Part shown: positions 44,366 through 52,839 of the stretch, piece by piece
Position numbering within the stretch: position 1 is the stretch's first letter
Layout of the letters: each line of letters starts with the position of its first letter
Assembly: GCF_030719035.1 (NCBI RefSeq)
Contig: NZ_CP132203.1
Coordinates: 6,947,001 to 7,011,000, forward strand
Source: Hahella sp. HNIBRBA332
GTDB taxonomy: Bacteria > Pseudomonadota > Gammaproteobacteria > Pseudomonadales > Oleiphilaceae
Reading direction: 5' to 3'
DNA: 64,000 nt
Notes under the pieces: model-generated
The model's database searches: none
What the model saw: the letters and a program-made list of their open reading frames with translations, nothing else
Told to the model about the DNA's origin: nothing
Made by a program: the position numbers and the translations under genes

Positions 44366-44410
44366 AAGTAAAACAGCGCTTAGATTTGTCTGGCAAGCGC
44401 TGCTTTACTT
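44366..44410. terminator. Bidirectional terminator-like inverted repeat
   Basis: Two 16-base arms (44366-44381 and 44395-44410), AAGTAAAACAGCGCTT and AAGCGCTGCTTTACTT, pair with one mismatch around a 13-base loop. They fill the gap between two convergent genes. The T-rich outer arms suit termination in both directions. Confidence 0.65.
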
Positions 44411-44416
44411 GGGTTA

Positions 44417-45217
44417 TCAACTCTCGCCAGGAACGTTAATCACCCCTTCGAGATAAAGTCGCGCCTGGCCGACCAGCAGTACATTCGGGCCGCGATAGTG
44501 GCACATGACTTCGCCGCCGCGTTGGGAGATTTGGCGGGCAGTCAGCTCCACTTTGCCCAGTTTTTCTGACCAGTAAGGCGTCAGTGTGCAATGGGCGGAG
44601 CCGGTGACGGGGTCTTCTGGCACGCCGACTTTGGGAGCGAAGAAGCGGGATACGAAGTCGACCTTATCGCCTTTGGCGGTGACGATGACGCCCAGGGAGT
44701 CGATAAGTTTCAGCATGCGCATGTCTGGATAGACGGCGCGCACGGCGGCTTCGTTTTCTAACACGACCATATAATCCCGGGACTTCAGCACCTCCAGCGG
44801 TTTCACTCCGCCGAGCGCTTCCAGCAGGGCCGGTTCCGGCTCAACAGGCTCGCCCTTGCGGCTTGGGAATAGCATGGCGTAGCCCCCTTGCTTATGAGGG
44901 GTCACTTCCAGCGTGCCGCTGCGGGTGTGGAATTGAATGCGAGGTCCCTTGAAACCTTTCAGCTCGTAAAGCACAAAAGCAGTGGCCAGCGTAGCGTGGC
45001 CGCATAAATCCACTTCTGCTTCCGGCGTGAACCAGCGCAGATCGAAGCCGTTGGTGCGCGGTACGTAGAACGCCGTTTCCGATAAGTTGTTCTCTGCGGC
45101 GATTTTGCAGAGCGTGTGGTCCGGCAGCCAGTCGTCCAGGCTGCAAACCCCGGCGGGGTTTCCGGAAAATATGTTGGAAGTGAATGCGTCAACCTGAAAG
45201 TACTGATGCTTACTCAT
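44417..45217 (-). CDS. PhzF family isomerase-like protein
   Basis: A 266-residue protein of the PhzF/diaminopimelate-epimerase fold. The start YFQVDAFTSNIFSGNPAGVC, the catalytic glutamate E47 (LSETAF), DLRWFTPEAEVDLCGHATLA and DPVTGSAHCTLTPYW are family signatures. No phenazine genes are present, so a phenazine role is unlikely and the substrate is unknown. Its start overlaps the end of the GNAT gene by 4 bp. It appears to be the last gene of the amino-acid transporter operon. Confidence 0.9.
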   Translation of the reverse strand: MSKHQYFQVDAFTSNIFSGNPAGVCSLDDWLPDHTLCKIAAENNLSETAFYVPRTNGFDLRWFTPEAEVDLCGHATLATAFVLYELKGFKGPRIQFHTRSGTLEVTPHKQGGYAMLFPSRKGEPVEPEPALLEALGGVKPLEVLKSRDYMVVLENEAAVRAVYPDMRMLKLIDSLGVIVTAKGDKVDFVSRFFAPKVGVPEDPVTGSAHCTLTPYWSEKLGKVELTARQISQRGGEVMCHYRGPNVLLVGQARLYLEGVINVPGES

Positions 45218-45648
45218 AAAGTGATCTCAAACCAGTGTTGTGTCTTGATGCGGGTAAAACCCAGACCCTCGTAAAACTGGTGAGCCTGCTCCCGGTGAAT
45301 TCGCGACCCTAATCGAATTTTAAATACTCCCTGTTGTTTTGCCCACTCCTTCTCGGATTCGATCAGCTTTCCGCCGACGCCTTGTCCCCGTGCGAGCTCA
45401 TCAACCACCAGACTGACAATCTCAACATAGCCCCCTGCCACCAGGGTGCGTTTGAGATTGCTCTGAATGAAGCCGAGAATTTTATCGCCGCTGACGGCGA
45501 CCATAAAATGCGCGTGGGAATCGTGGAGTAAAGTAGAGAGAGTATGATCGAGCTGAGTCAGGGTAAGGGAGTACCCCAACTGCTCAATCAGGGGTAGAAG
45601 AGCGGGGGCGTCAGCCGCCTCCGCTCTGCGCAACATCAATGTTTGCAA
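45214..45648 (-). CDS. GNAT family N-acetyltransferase
   Basis: A 144-residue acetyltransferase with the acetyl-CoA loop ELARGQGVGGKLIESEKEWA and the strand YVEIVSLVVDE before it. The substrate is unknown. It lies 9 bp after the ABC ATPase gene and overlaps phzF-like by 4 bp, so it belongs to the transporter operon and may modify an imported amino acid or related compound. Confidence 0.88.
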   Translation of the reverse strand: MQTLMLRRAEAADAPALLPLIEQLGYSLTLTQLDHTLSTLLHDSHAHFMVAVSGDKILGFIQSNLKRTLVAGGYVEIVSLVVDELARGQGVGGKLIESEKEWAKQQGVFKIRLGSRIHREQAHQFYEGLGFTRIKTQHWFEITL

Positions 45649-45657
45649 GCTTTGTCC

Positions 45658-46425
45658 TTAGTGTTGCAGGATCTGGCTGAGGAACAGTTTGGTCCGCTCG
45701 TTCTGTGGATTGTTGAAGAACTCGTGCGGCTCATTTTCCTCAATGATCTGACCGGCGTCCATAAAGATTACCCGGTTGGCCACGGTCTTGGCGAAGCCCA
45801 TTTCGTGGGTGACGCAGATCATGGTCATACCGGATTCCGCCAGCTCGATCATGGTGTCCAACACCTCTTTGATCATCTCTGGGTCGAGCGCCGAAGTCGG
45901 TTCGTCGAACAGCATGATTTCAGGGTTCATACAGAGACTGCGGGCGATTGCCACGCGCTGTTGCTGACCACCTGACAACTGCCCCGGATATTTGTGCGCC
46001 TGATGCGGAATCTTCACCTTTTCCAGATACATCATCGCCGTCGCTTCCGCTTCTTTCTGCGGTACTTTGCGCACCCAGATTGGAGCCAGCGTACAGTTCT
46101 GAAGCACCGTCAGGTGAGGGAACAGGTTGAAGTGCTGGAACACCATACCGACTTCCCGACGCACGCTGTCGATGTTCTTAAGGTCGTTGGTCAGAGGAAT
46201 ATCTTTAACGATGATGTCCCCCTGTTGATGCTCTTCCAGACGGTTGATGCAGCGGATCATGGTGGACTTGCCTGATCCTGATGGGCCGCACACAACGATA
46301 CGTTCGCCCTTGTACACTTCCAGATTGATGTCTTTCAGTACATGGAACTTGCCGTACCATTTGTTGACGCCGCGCAGGTTGATCATGCTCTTGCGGGATT
46401 CTGCGCTGTTAGTATTCGTATTCAT
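45658..46425 (-). CDS. aapP: General amino-acid ABC transporter ATPase
   Basis: A 255-residue ATPase energising the importer. Walker A GPSGSGKST, signature LSGGQQQRVAIARSL, Walker B IMLFDEPTSALDP and the switch histidine in CVTHEMGF are all intact. It is closest in type to AapP/YhdZ, which serve broad-range L-amino-acid uptake. It follows the second permease gene by 21 bp. Confidence 0.92.
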   Translation of the reverse strand: MNTNTNSAESRKSMINLRGVNKWYGKFHVLKDINLEVYKGERIVVCGPSGSGKSTMIRCINRLEEHQQGDIIVKDIPLTNDLKNIDSVRREVGMVFQHFNLFPHLTVLQNCTLAPIWVRKVPQKEAEATAMMYLEKVKIPHQAHKYPGQLSGGQQQRVAIARSLCMNPEIMLFDEPTSALDPEMIKEVLDTMIELAESGMTMICVTHEMGFAKTVANRVIFMDAGQIIEENEPHEFFNNPQNERTKLFLSQILQH

Positions 46426-46446
46426 GTCGTACTCCAGAAAACTTGC

Positions 46447-47544
46447 CTATCGGTGACTGGTATTCAGTTTACGCTCCAGCGCCTGGCTGTAGCGGGACAT
46501 TCCGAAGCAGAACACCCAGAATAAGAAAGCCACGAAAATATAACCTTCAACGGAGAAGCCTAGCCATTTGGGATCGTGCAATGCTGACTGCACAATAGCG
46601 AGCAGGTCGAACAGGCCGATGATCAATACCAGACTGGTGTCTTTGAACAGAGCGATAAAGGTATTGACGATACCGGGAATCATCAGCTTGAGCGCTTGCG
46701 GGAGAATGATGAAGCACATCATTTTCCAGTAGCTCAGGCCCAGGGAATGAGCCGCTTCATACTGACCTTTGGGGATCGCCTGCAGACCTCCGCGTACGAC
46801 TTCCGCCATATACGCGCTCTGGAACATGATGACGCCGATCATGGCGCGCACCAACTTGTCGGTTTCCGTGCCTTCGCTCATGAACAACGGCAGCATGACC
46901 GAGGCCATGAACAGCACCGTGATCAGGGGAACGCCACGCCAGAACTCAATGTAGACCACACTGATGCTCTTCACGATGGGCATTTCAGAACGGCGACCCA
47001 GCGCCAGCGCGACGCCGATTGGCAACGAGACAACGATGCCGACGGTAGCGATGACCAGCGTGAGCGTCAGTCCGCCCCATTTATGGGTTTCCACCACTTC
47101 CAGACCGAAAGCGCCGCCATACAGAAGGAAGTACGCAATGACGGGGAAAACGACCAACATAAACAGTGCAATCCACCCTTTTTTGGGTGTTTTGTCGATC
47201 ATCAGTGCAACGATGCCGATGATGGCGATCGCGAACATTACGTTGATGCGCCAGATTTCATCCGGCGGATAGAAACCGTAGATGAACTGCGGCAGACGGA
47301 CGGATATGAATACCCAACAGGCGCCGCCGGAGGTGCAGTCTTCCCGTGAGGTTCCAATGACGTCTGCGTTAATGACTCCCCAGGAGACAAACCAGGAGAT
47401 ACCCGAATAAATCAGGTAAAAGGCGATAATGGTCAGAATGCTGTTCATCGGACTGCTGAACAGATTGCTTCTGAGCCAACCGACGACGCCTACCGTATTG
47501 GATGGCGGGGGCAAGTCGGGCAATGGAACAAATTTATTGCTCAT
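46447..47544 (-). CDS. aapM: General amino-acid ABC transporter permease
   Basis: A 365-residue membrane permease of the polar amino-acid (HisM/AapM) class. After several N-terminal helices and a periplasmic insert it has the EAA loop AIPKGQYEAAHSLGLSYWKM that docks the ATPase. It is longer than HisM-type permeases, as is normal for AapM/YhdY. It lies 5 bp after the first permease gene. Confidence 0.92.
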   Translation of the reverse strand: MSNKFVPLPDLPPPSNTVGVVGWLRSNLFSSPMNSILTIIAFYLIYSGISWFVSWGVINADVIGTSREDCTSGGACWVFISVRLPQFIYGFYPPDEIWRINVMFAIAIIGIVALMIDKTPKKGWIALFMLVVFPVIAYFLLYGGAFGLEVVETHKWGGLTLTLVIATVGIVVSLPIGVALALGRRSEMPIVKSISVVYIEFWRGVPLITVLFMASVMLPLFMSEGTETDKLVRAMIGVIMFQSAYMAEVVRGGLQAIPKGQYEAAHSLGLSYWKMMCFIILPQALKLMIPGIVNTFIALFKDTSLVLIIGLFDLLAIVQSALHDPKWLGFSVEGYIFVAFLFWVFCFGMSRYSQALERKLNTSHR

Positions 47545-47549
47545 TTCGA

Positions 47550-48737
47550 TTACCTCTCAACCAATGAAATACGGCTGTTGTACCAGTTCATCAGAGCGGA
47601 GGTGCTCAAGCTGAGGAACAGATAGACGGCCATTGTCATAAATATAATCTCTATCGCCTGACCGGTCTGGTTCAGGGTTGTGCCCATGAACACGGACACC
47701 AGATCCGGGTAACCGATAGCGGTCGCCAACGAAGAGTTTTTGGTCAGGTTGAGGTACTGGTTGGTCATTGGTGGAATAATGACCCGCATTGCCTGAGGAA
47801 CGATAACCAAACGCAGACGTTGTCCATTCGACAACCCTAAGGCGTTGGCCGCTTCGCTTTGACCTCTTGGAATCGCTTCAATACCGGAACGCACCACCTC
47901 GGCGATGAATGCAGCAGTATAGACAGTCAGCGCGATCAGCAACGCAATCAGCTCTGGGATAATCGTCAAACCGCCTTTGAAGTTGAAGCCCGCCAACACT
48001 GGATAATCCCAATGCATGGGAGAACCCGCGAGGAAGTAAACAATCAGAGGGAGGCCGAACAAAATACCAACGGACGGCAGGAACAGGGGGAACGTCTTTC
48101 CTGTCTCACGCTGTCTTTTACGCTCGAATCTCACCAGACCGATAATAATGCAGATGGCGACCACTATTGCAAAAGCGACAGCGCCAAAACCATCTTCATA
48201 GACGGGGCCAGGAAGGTATAAGCCGCGGATATTGAAGAATACAGACTCGCCGATGCTCATACTGTTGCGTGGGCTTGGAAGGCCTTGCAATACAGCGAAA
48301 TACCAGAAGAAAATCTGCAGCAGAAGGGGGATGTTCCGGAAAGTCTCGATATAGGTCGTCGCCAGCTTTGAGATTAGCCAGTTGTGCGACAGGCGTCCGA
48401 TACCGATGAAAAATCCAAGAATAGTCGCCAGGATAATGCCCAACACAGCGACCAGCACTGTATTCAGCAGACCGACAAAGAATGTACGGCCAAAGGAGTG
48501 GGTCTCGTCATATTCAATTAATGACTGGAGAATCCCGAATCCGGCTTGATCGCCAAGAAAAGCGAAACCGGTAGTTATCCCGCGCTGTTCCATATTGGTA
48601 AGCGCGTTATTAATAATGTACAGGAAAAAAGCGACTACGGCGCCCACAGCAAGTACTTGGAAAAATACAGAGCGTACTGCAGGATCGTTCCAGATTTTTG
48701 TTTTCGCTTTATCCTGTCCTTTGTTTTGAATATCCAC
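47550..48737 (-). CDS. aapQ: General amino-acid ABC transporter permease
   Basis: A 395-residue permease of the AapQ/YhdX type, with about eight helices and an inserted loop. The EAA loop reads AIPRGQSEAANALGLSNGQR. Both permeases form the heterodimeric channel. It lies 95 bp after the binding-protein gene, in a spacer holding a strong hairpin. Confidence 0.92.
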   Translation of the reverse strand: MDIQNKGQDKAKTKIWNDPAVRSVFFQVLAVGAVVAFFLYIINNALTNMEQRGITTGFAFLGDQAGFGILQSLIEYDETHSFGRTFFVGLLNTVLVAVLGIILATILGFFIGIGRLSHNWLISKLATTYIETFRNIPLLLQIFFWYFAVLQGLPSPRNSMSIGESVFFNIRGLYLPGPVYEDGFGAVAFAIVVAICIIIGLVRFERKRQRETGKTFPLFLPSVGILFGLPLIVYFLAGSPMHWDYPVLAGFNFKGGLTIIPELIALLIALTVYTAAFIAEVVRSGIEAIPRGQSEAANALGLSNGQRLRLVIVPQAMRVIIPPMTNQYLNLTKNSSLATAIGYPDLVSVFMGTTLNQTGQAIEIIFMTMAVYLFLSLSTSALMNWYNSRISLVER

Positions 48738-48795
48738 TCAATGTTCTCCAGAGGATCGGCAAGGAGTTATTAAATTGGGTGTTTAGAACAGGATA

Positions 48796-48815
48796 GGGCG
48801 CACGGACGTGCGCCC
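48796..48815. repeat. Hairpin between aapJ and aapQ
   Basis: GGGCGCAC and GTGCGCCC form a perfect 8-bp stem with loop GGAC just after the binding-protein stop. There is no T tract. Such stems after binding-protein genes usually protect the upstream mRNA so that more binding protein than channel is made. Confidence 0.65.
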
Positions 48816-48832
48816 AGACACTAAGGCTTGTA

Positions 48833-49852
48833 TTAGCGGATAGGTGGAGCGTATTGCAGACCGCCTTTGGTCCACAGTGCGTTCAGACCGCGCTCAATGC
48901 CCAGCGGAGAGGATTTACCGACGTTACGCTCGAACATTTCGCCGTAGTTACCGACTTGCTTAACGATGTTGAAAGCCCAAGTATCGTCCAGACCCAGGTT
49001 TTTGCCCTGGCCGGCTTCGGAGCCCAACAGACGTTGTACGTTCGGATTGGTGCTGGATTTCATTTTGTCTACGTTATCGGAAGACACGCCCAGTTCTTCA
49101 GCGGTAATCGCTGCGAACAGAGACCACTTCACGATGTTGAACCACTGGTCGTCGCCTTGACGAACAACCGGGCCCAAAGGCTCTTTAGAGATAACTTCCG
49201 GCAGAACCATGGCTTTGTCCGGGTTGGAAAGCTGAATGCGCAGGGCGTACAGCTGAGACTGGTCAGAAGTCAGAACGTCGCAACGTCCGGCTTCGAAGCC
49301 TTTTACAGTTTGGTCGGAGGTATCGAATACCACTGGCTGGTATTTCATGCCGAACTCACGGAAGTAGTCGGCCAGGTTCAATTCGGTAGTGGTTCCCGCC
49401 TGGATACACACTGCTGCGCCGTCCAGTTCTTTCGCGCTCTTCACGCCCAGATCTTTACTTACCAGGAAGCCCTGACCGTCGTAGTAGTTGACGCCAGCGA
49501 AGTTCAGGCCCAGTGAGCCGTCGCGAGTCAGTGTCCAGGTAGTGTTACGGGAGAGGAGGTCGATTTCGCCGGATTGCAGAGCTGTGAAGCGCTCTTTGGC
49601 GGTGAGTGGGATGTATTTTACTTTTGAAGCGTCGCCTAGCGTCGCAGCTGCAACTGCGCGGCACAGGTCAACGTCGAGGCCCATCCAGTTGCCTTTGTCA
49701 TCCGGGTTGGAGAAGCCGGGAAGGCCAGTGCTCACACCACACTGAACAAACCCTTTTTTCTTTACAGCGTCCAGTGTGCCGTCAGCCATCGCTGCACCGG
49801 TAGCTGTCATAAACCCAAGCGCTGCAACTGCAGAAACGAATGTCTTCTTCAT
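48833..49852 (-). CDS. aapJ: General amino-acid ABC transporter binding protein
   Basis: A 339-residue periplasmic binding protein that captures L-amino acids. The signal peptide ends near AAMA-DG (residue 23). Family signatures include VQCGVSTGLPGFSNPDDKGN, WMGLDVDLCRAVAAATLGD and AVCIQAGTTTELNLADYF. It is first in the operon aapJ-aapQ-aapM-aapP-GNAT-phzF-like and is preceded by a sigma-54 type promoter. Confidence 0.94.
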   Translation of the reverse strand: MKKTFVSAVAALGFMTATGAAMADGTLDAVKKKGFVQCGVSTGLPGFSNPDDKGNWMGLDVDLCRAVAAATLGDASKVKYIPLTAKERFTALQSGEIDLLSRNTTWTLTRDGSLGLNFAGVNYYDGQGFLVSKDLGVKSAKELDGAAVCIQAGTTTELNLADYFREFGMKYQPVVFDTSDQTVKGFEAGRCDVLTSDQSQLYALRIQLSNPDKAMVLPEVISKEPLGPVVRQGDDQWFNIVKWSLFAAITAEELGVSSDNVDKMKSSTNPNVQRLLGSEAGQGKNLGLDDTWAFNIVKQVGNYGEMFERNVGKSSPLGIERGLNALWTKGGLQYAPPIR

Positions 49853-49996
49853 TTTTTACCCTCGGTTGGTTGTTTGTTGTTCATTGTTATTACCGGATTT
49901 AACTTAGCATAGTGTTTTCGCAAAAACGAGAATGCGTAAACACAAAAATTCGGGCATTTCGGTAATTACGTATCCAATGAACTTCGCCTTGGTTAA

Positions 49997-50012
49997 TGCA
50001 ATTGTAATGCCG
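49997..50012 (-). promoter_or_regulatory. Sigma-54 promoter for the aap operon
   Basis: On the - strand CGGCATTACAATTGCA matches TGGCAC-N5-TTGCA with two mismatches, exact spacing and a perfect -12 TTGCA. Transcription would start near 49985, leaving a leader of about 130 bp. Confidence 0.6.
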
Positions 50013-50109
50013 TAACTCCATGATTTTATTGATGTCGTGGCGTTTCATAAATTTGGCTGCAGACCACGGACTAATTCCAAAGTAAAGTGTAGATGATGAA
50101 ATACGGTTG

Positions 50110-50126
50110 TGCTTAATGTTGGTGCG
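50110..50126. promoter_or_regulatory. NtrC-like site upstream of aap operon
   Basis: TGCTTAATGTTGGTGCG has the same TGC-N7-TGGTGCG form as the two sites of the nitrate region. A further half site GGTGCA lies at 50151-50156. It is about 100 bp upstream of the -24 element. Confidence 0.5.
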
Positions 50127-50240
50127 CGATAGGGAAAAAGATTAAATTACGGTGCAAGCCAGTCCGTTTTTATGCTAAAAAATACGTGTTTTCCGAAGGG
50201 AAACTGTTGGCGAGAGACCTTCCATCATAATCGGCTTTCC

Positions 50241-51692
50241 ATGTATTCATCCGTTACTTCCGCAAGCTCATTTGAAACCCGCAAAAAGTTGCTCATTGAA
50301 GAAATGGCGAAATTCTTGCCTTCGGATTCCATCATTGCAGATGAGGAAACGTTGCGGGTGTATGAGTGCGACGGCTTGTCCGCCTACTGCGAACGCCCGT
50401 TGCTGACTCTATTGCCGGACTCCGTGGAGGACGTGCAGAAGATTCTCAAGCTCTGTCATCGCTGGGGCGTGCCGGTGGTCGCCCGTGGCGCCGGAACTGG
50501 GTTGTCGGCGGGCGCCACGCCGAGCCCGGACGGGGTTTTACTTTCTTTGGCCCGCTTTAATCGGATACTGCGCATTGACCCGGAAGCGCGCACCGCTACG
50601 GTGCAGCCGGGCGTGCGAAACCTTGCGATCAGTCAGGCGGTGGAGCCTATGGGGCTGTTTTACGCGCCTGATCCGTCCTCGCAAATCGCCTGCACCATCG
50701 GTGGTAATCTGGCGGAAAATTCCGGCGGCGCCCACTGTCTTAAATACGGGCTGACCGTGCATAACGTGCTGGCGTTTGAAATGCTCACGGCAGAAGGCGA
50801 GAGAGTGCGCGTCGGCGGACAGGGGCTGGATAATTGCGGCTTCGATCTTTTGCCGTTGATCATTGGCTCGGAAGGACTATTGGGCGTCATTACCGAGATT
50901 ACCGTCAAGCTACTGCCATCTCCTGACTCCGCGCAGGTGATCATGGCGGCGTTCGACAGCGTGGAGAAGGCGGGCGACGCGGTCGCGGGGGTTATCGCCA
51001 AAGGGATAATTCCCGCCGCGCTGGAAATGATGGATCGTTACGCTATTCAGGCGGCGGAAGATTTCGTGCACGCCGGTTATCCGACTAATGCGGAAGCGCT
51101 CCTGCTATGTGAAATTGATGGCGTGAGAGAAGAGGTGGTGGAATACGTGGAGCAGGTGGAAAACCTGTTTCGCGAGCTCGGCGCGGTCGCCGTGCGGACG
51201 TCCCAGAGCGATGCGGAACGCGCGTTATTATGGAAGGGCCGCAAATCCGCGTTTCCCGCGGTGGGGCGCATTTCTCCCGACTACTATTGCATGGACGGCA
51301 CCATTCCCCGCAGTCAATTGTCCTATGTATTGACGCGAATGCGGGAAATGTCGGAAGAATACGGGCTGCGCGTAGCGAATGTTTTTCACGCTGGCGATGG
51401 CAATTTGCATCCGTTGATTATGTTTGACGCCAATGTGCCGGGCGAGTTTGAAAAGACAGAAGAGTTTGGCGGCAGAATTCTGGAGTTGTGCGTCGCCGTC
51501 GGCGGCTGCATCACTGGCGAGCATGGCGTGGGTCTGGAAAAAATACGGCAGATGCGCGCGCAGTTTTCAGAGGCGGAGTTGGAGCAGTTTCACGCTGTAA
51601 AGGAAGCGTTTGATCCTGGCGGGGTTTTGAATCCAGGCAAAGGCGTTCCCGTGCTGCGCAGATGTCAGGAATATCGCTCGATAGGCAATTAA
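50241..51692 (+). CDS. glcD: Glycolate oxidase subunit GlcD
   Basis: FAD-linked subunit of glycolate oxidase, oxidising glycolate to glyoxylate. From ATG 50241 it has 483 residues. The upstream ATG at 50172 would add 23 unmatched residues and put the conserved YECDGLSAY too far from the N-terminus compared with E. coli GlcD. FAD-binding features are VVARGAGTGLSAGA, YAPDPSSQIACTIGGNLAEN and GSEGLLGVITE. The C-terminal VFHAGDGNLHPLI and CITGEHGVGLEKI are catalytic-domain motifs. It opens glcDEF. Confidence 0.95.
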   Translation: MYSSVTSASSFETRKKLLIEEMAKFLPSDSIIADEETLRVYECDGLSAYCERPLLTLLPDSVEDVQKILKLCHRWGVPVVARGAGTGLSAGATPSPDGVLLSLARFNRILRIDPEARTATVQPGVRNLAISQAVEPMGLFYAPDPSSQIACTIGGNLAENSGGAHCLKYGLTVHNVLAFEMLTAEGERVRVGGQGLDNCGFDLLPLIIGSEGLLGVITEITVKLLPSPDSAQVIMAAFDSVEKAGDAVAGVIAKGIIPAALEMMDRYAIQAAEDFVHAGYPTNAEALLLCEIDGVREEVVEYVEQVENLFRELGAVAVRTSQSDAERALLWKGRKSAFPAVGRISPDYYCMDGTIPRSQLSYVLTRMREMSEEYGLRVANVFHAGDGNLHPLIMFDANVPGEFEKTEEFGGRILELCVAVGGCITGEHGVGLEKIRQMRAQFSEAELEQFHAVKEAFDPGGVLNPGKGVPVLRRCQEYRSIGN

Positions 51693-51732
51693 TAGTGTGG
51701 GCGGAAGCGCCGTCCCGGATGAATATATATAA

Positions 51733-52791
51733 ATGACGGACATAGCTGACAGACTGGTCGACCAAGTGATGACCGCCAGAGCGGCGAGTCGGCCTCTGAT
51801 GATACGGGGCGGGGGTAGCAAAACATTCCTGGGACGCGTCGCCGTCGGCGAGGCGATGGACCTTAGCGAACATAGCGGCGTCGTGGATTATTCGCCCTCT
51901 GAACTGGTGATCACCGCCAGAGCCGGCACGCGTATCGCCGACCTGAGGCGAACACTGGACGAGCAAGGTCAGATGCTGCCGTTTGAGCCTCCGGAATATG
52001 ACGGTCGCGCGACGCTGGGCGGCGCTTTGGCCGCCAATACCTCTGGGCCCGCCCGTCCCTGGCGTGGCTCTGTGCGTGACGCTCTGCTTGGAACCCGCAT
52101 TATCAATGGCAAAGGCGAACACCTGCGATTTGGCGGCGTAGTGATGAAAAATGTTGCTGGTTACGACTTGTCGCGGGCGCAGTGCGGCGCTATGGGATCA
52201 CTGGGCGTCATTACGGAACTCAGTATCCGGGTGACCCCCAAGCCGGAGCTGGAAACCACGCTGGTGCAGGAATGCAATGAGGCCGCGGCGATCAGTAAAA
52301 TGGTGGAGTTGTGCCGACAGCCGCGTCCATTATCAGCCGTGTGCTGGACGGACGGGCGTTTGTACTTGCGACTGTCCGGCGCGGAGCAGGCGGTTGCCAG
52401 CACTATCGGCTATTGGGGAGGCGAATTATTGGAGCGGGCGGCGGATTTCTGGCGTCTGATTCAAGAGCAGACTCATGAATTCTTTGAAGGCGATATGCCC
52501 TTATGGCGCCTATCAGTCAAACCTTCCGCGCCGCCGCTAGGAAATGACGCGCCGGTGCTGCTGGATTGGGGGGGCGCCTTAAGGTGGGTGCGGGCTGAAT
52601 CATCGTTAACGGCCATGGAGCGTTATGCGGTTTCCGCTCAGGGCCAGGCCAGCTTGTATCGTCATGGCGATCGTAACGGTGAAGTTTACCACCGGCTCTC
52701 TCCGCCGCTGCGGGCGTTGCATCAAAGGCTGAAAGCGGCGCTGGACCCCGACGGCATATTCAATCCAGGCAGGCTGTACTCCTGGCTTTAG
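51733..52791 (+). CDS. glcE: Glycolate oxidase subunit GlcE
   Basis: A 352-residue FAD-binding subunit homologous to GlcD but shorter, of normal GlcE length. Motifs are MIRGGGSKTFLGR, EPPEYDGRATLGGALAANTS, VMKNVAGYDLSRA and MGSLGVITELSIR, with the usual C-terminal end DPDGIFNPGRLY. It lies 40 bp after glcD. Confidence 0.95.
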   Translation: MTDIADRLVDQVMTARAASRPLMIRGGGSKTFLGRVAVGEAMDLSEHSGVVDYSPSELVITARAGTRIADLRRTLDEQGQMLPFEPPEYDGRATLGGALAANTSGPARPWRGSVRDALLGTRIINGKGEHLRFGGVVMKNVAGYDLSRAQCGAMGSLGVITELSIRVTPKPELETTLVQECNEAAAISKMVELCRQPRPLSAVCWTDGRLYLRLSGAEQAVASTIGYWGGELLERAADFWRLIQEQTHEFFEGDMPLWRLSVKPSAPPLGNDAPVLLDWGGALRWVRAESSLTAMERYAVSAQGQASLYRHGDRNGEVYHRLSPPLRALHQRLKAALDPDGIFNPGRLYSWL

Positions 52792-52839
52792 TATTTAACC
52801 GGATTTGAAGCGAGCAAGTCCGGGACTCAAAGGTCACTG

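Larger units (their letters stand above)
49853..50240. other. Divergent region between aap operon and glcD
   Basis: These 388 AT-rich bp hold the sigma-54 promoter and NtrC-like site of the aap operon. A promoter for glcDEF must also lie here or upstream, but I see no strong -35/-10 pair for it and no glcC regulator gene. Confidence 0.5.

Noticed and set aside
43023..44410. A complete integron cassette bounded by two attC sites
   Set aside because: The downstream inverted repeat (44366-44410) lacks attC ends and behaves as a terminator. No integrase gene is in the window, so only the single hairpin is kept as a weak finding.
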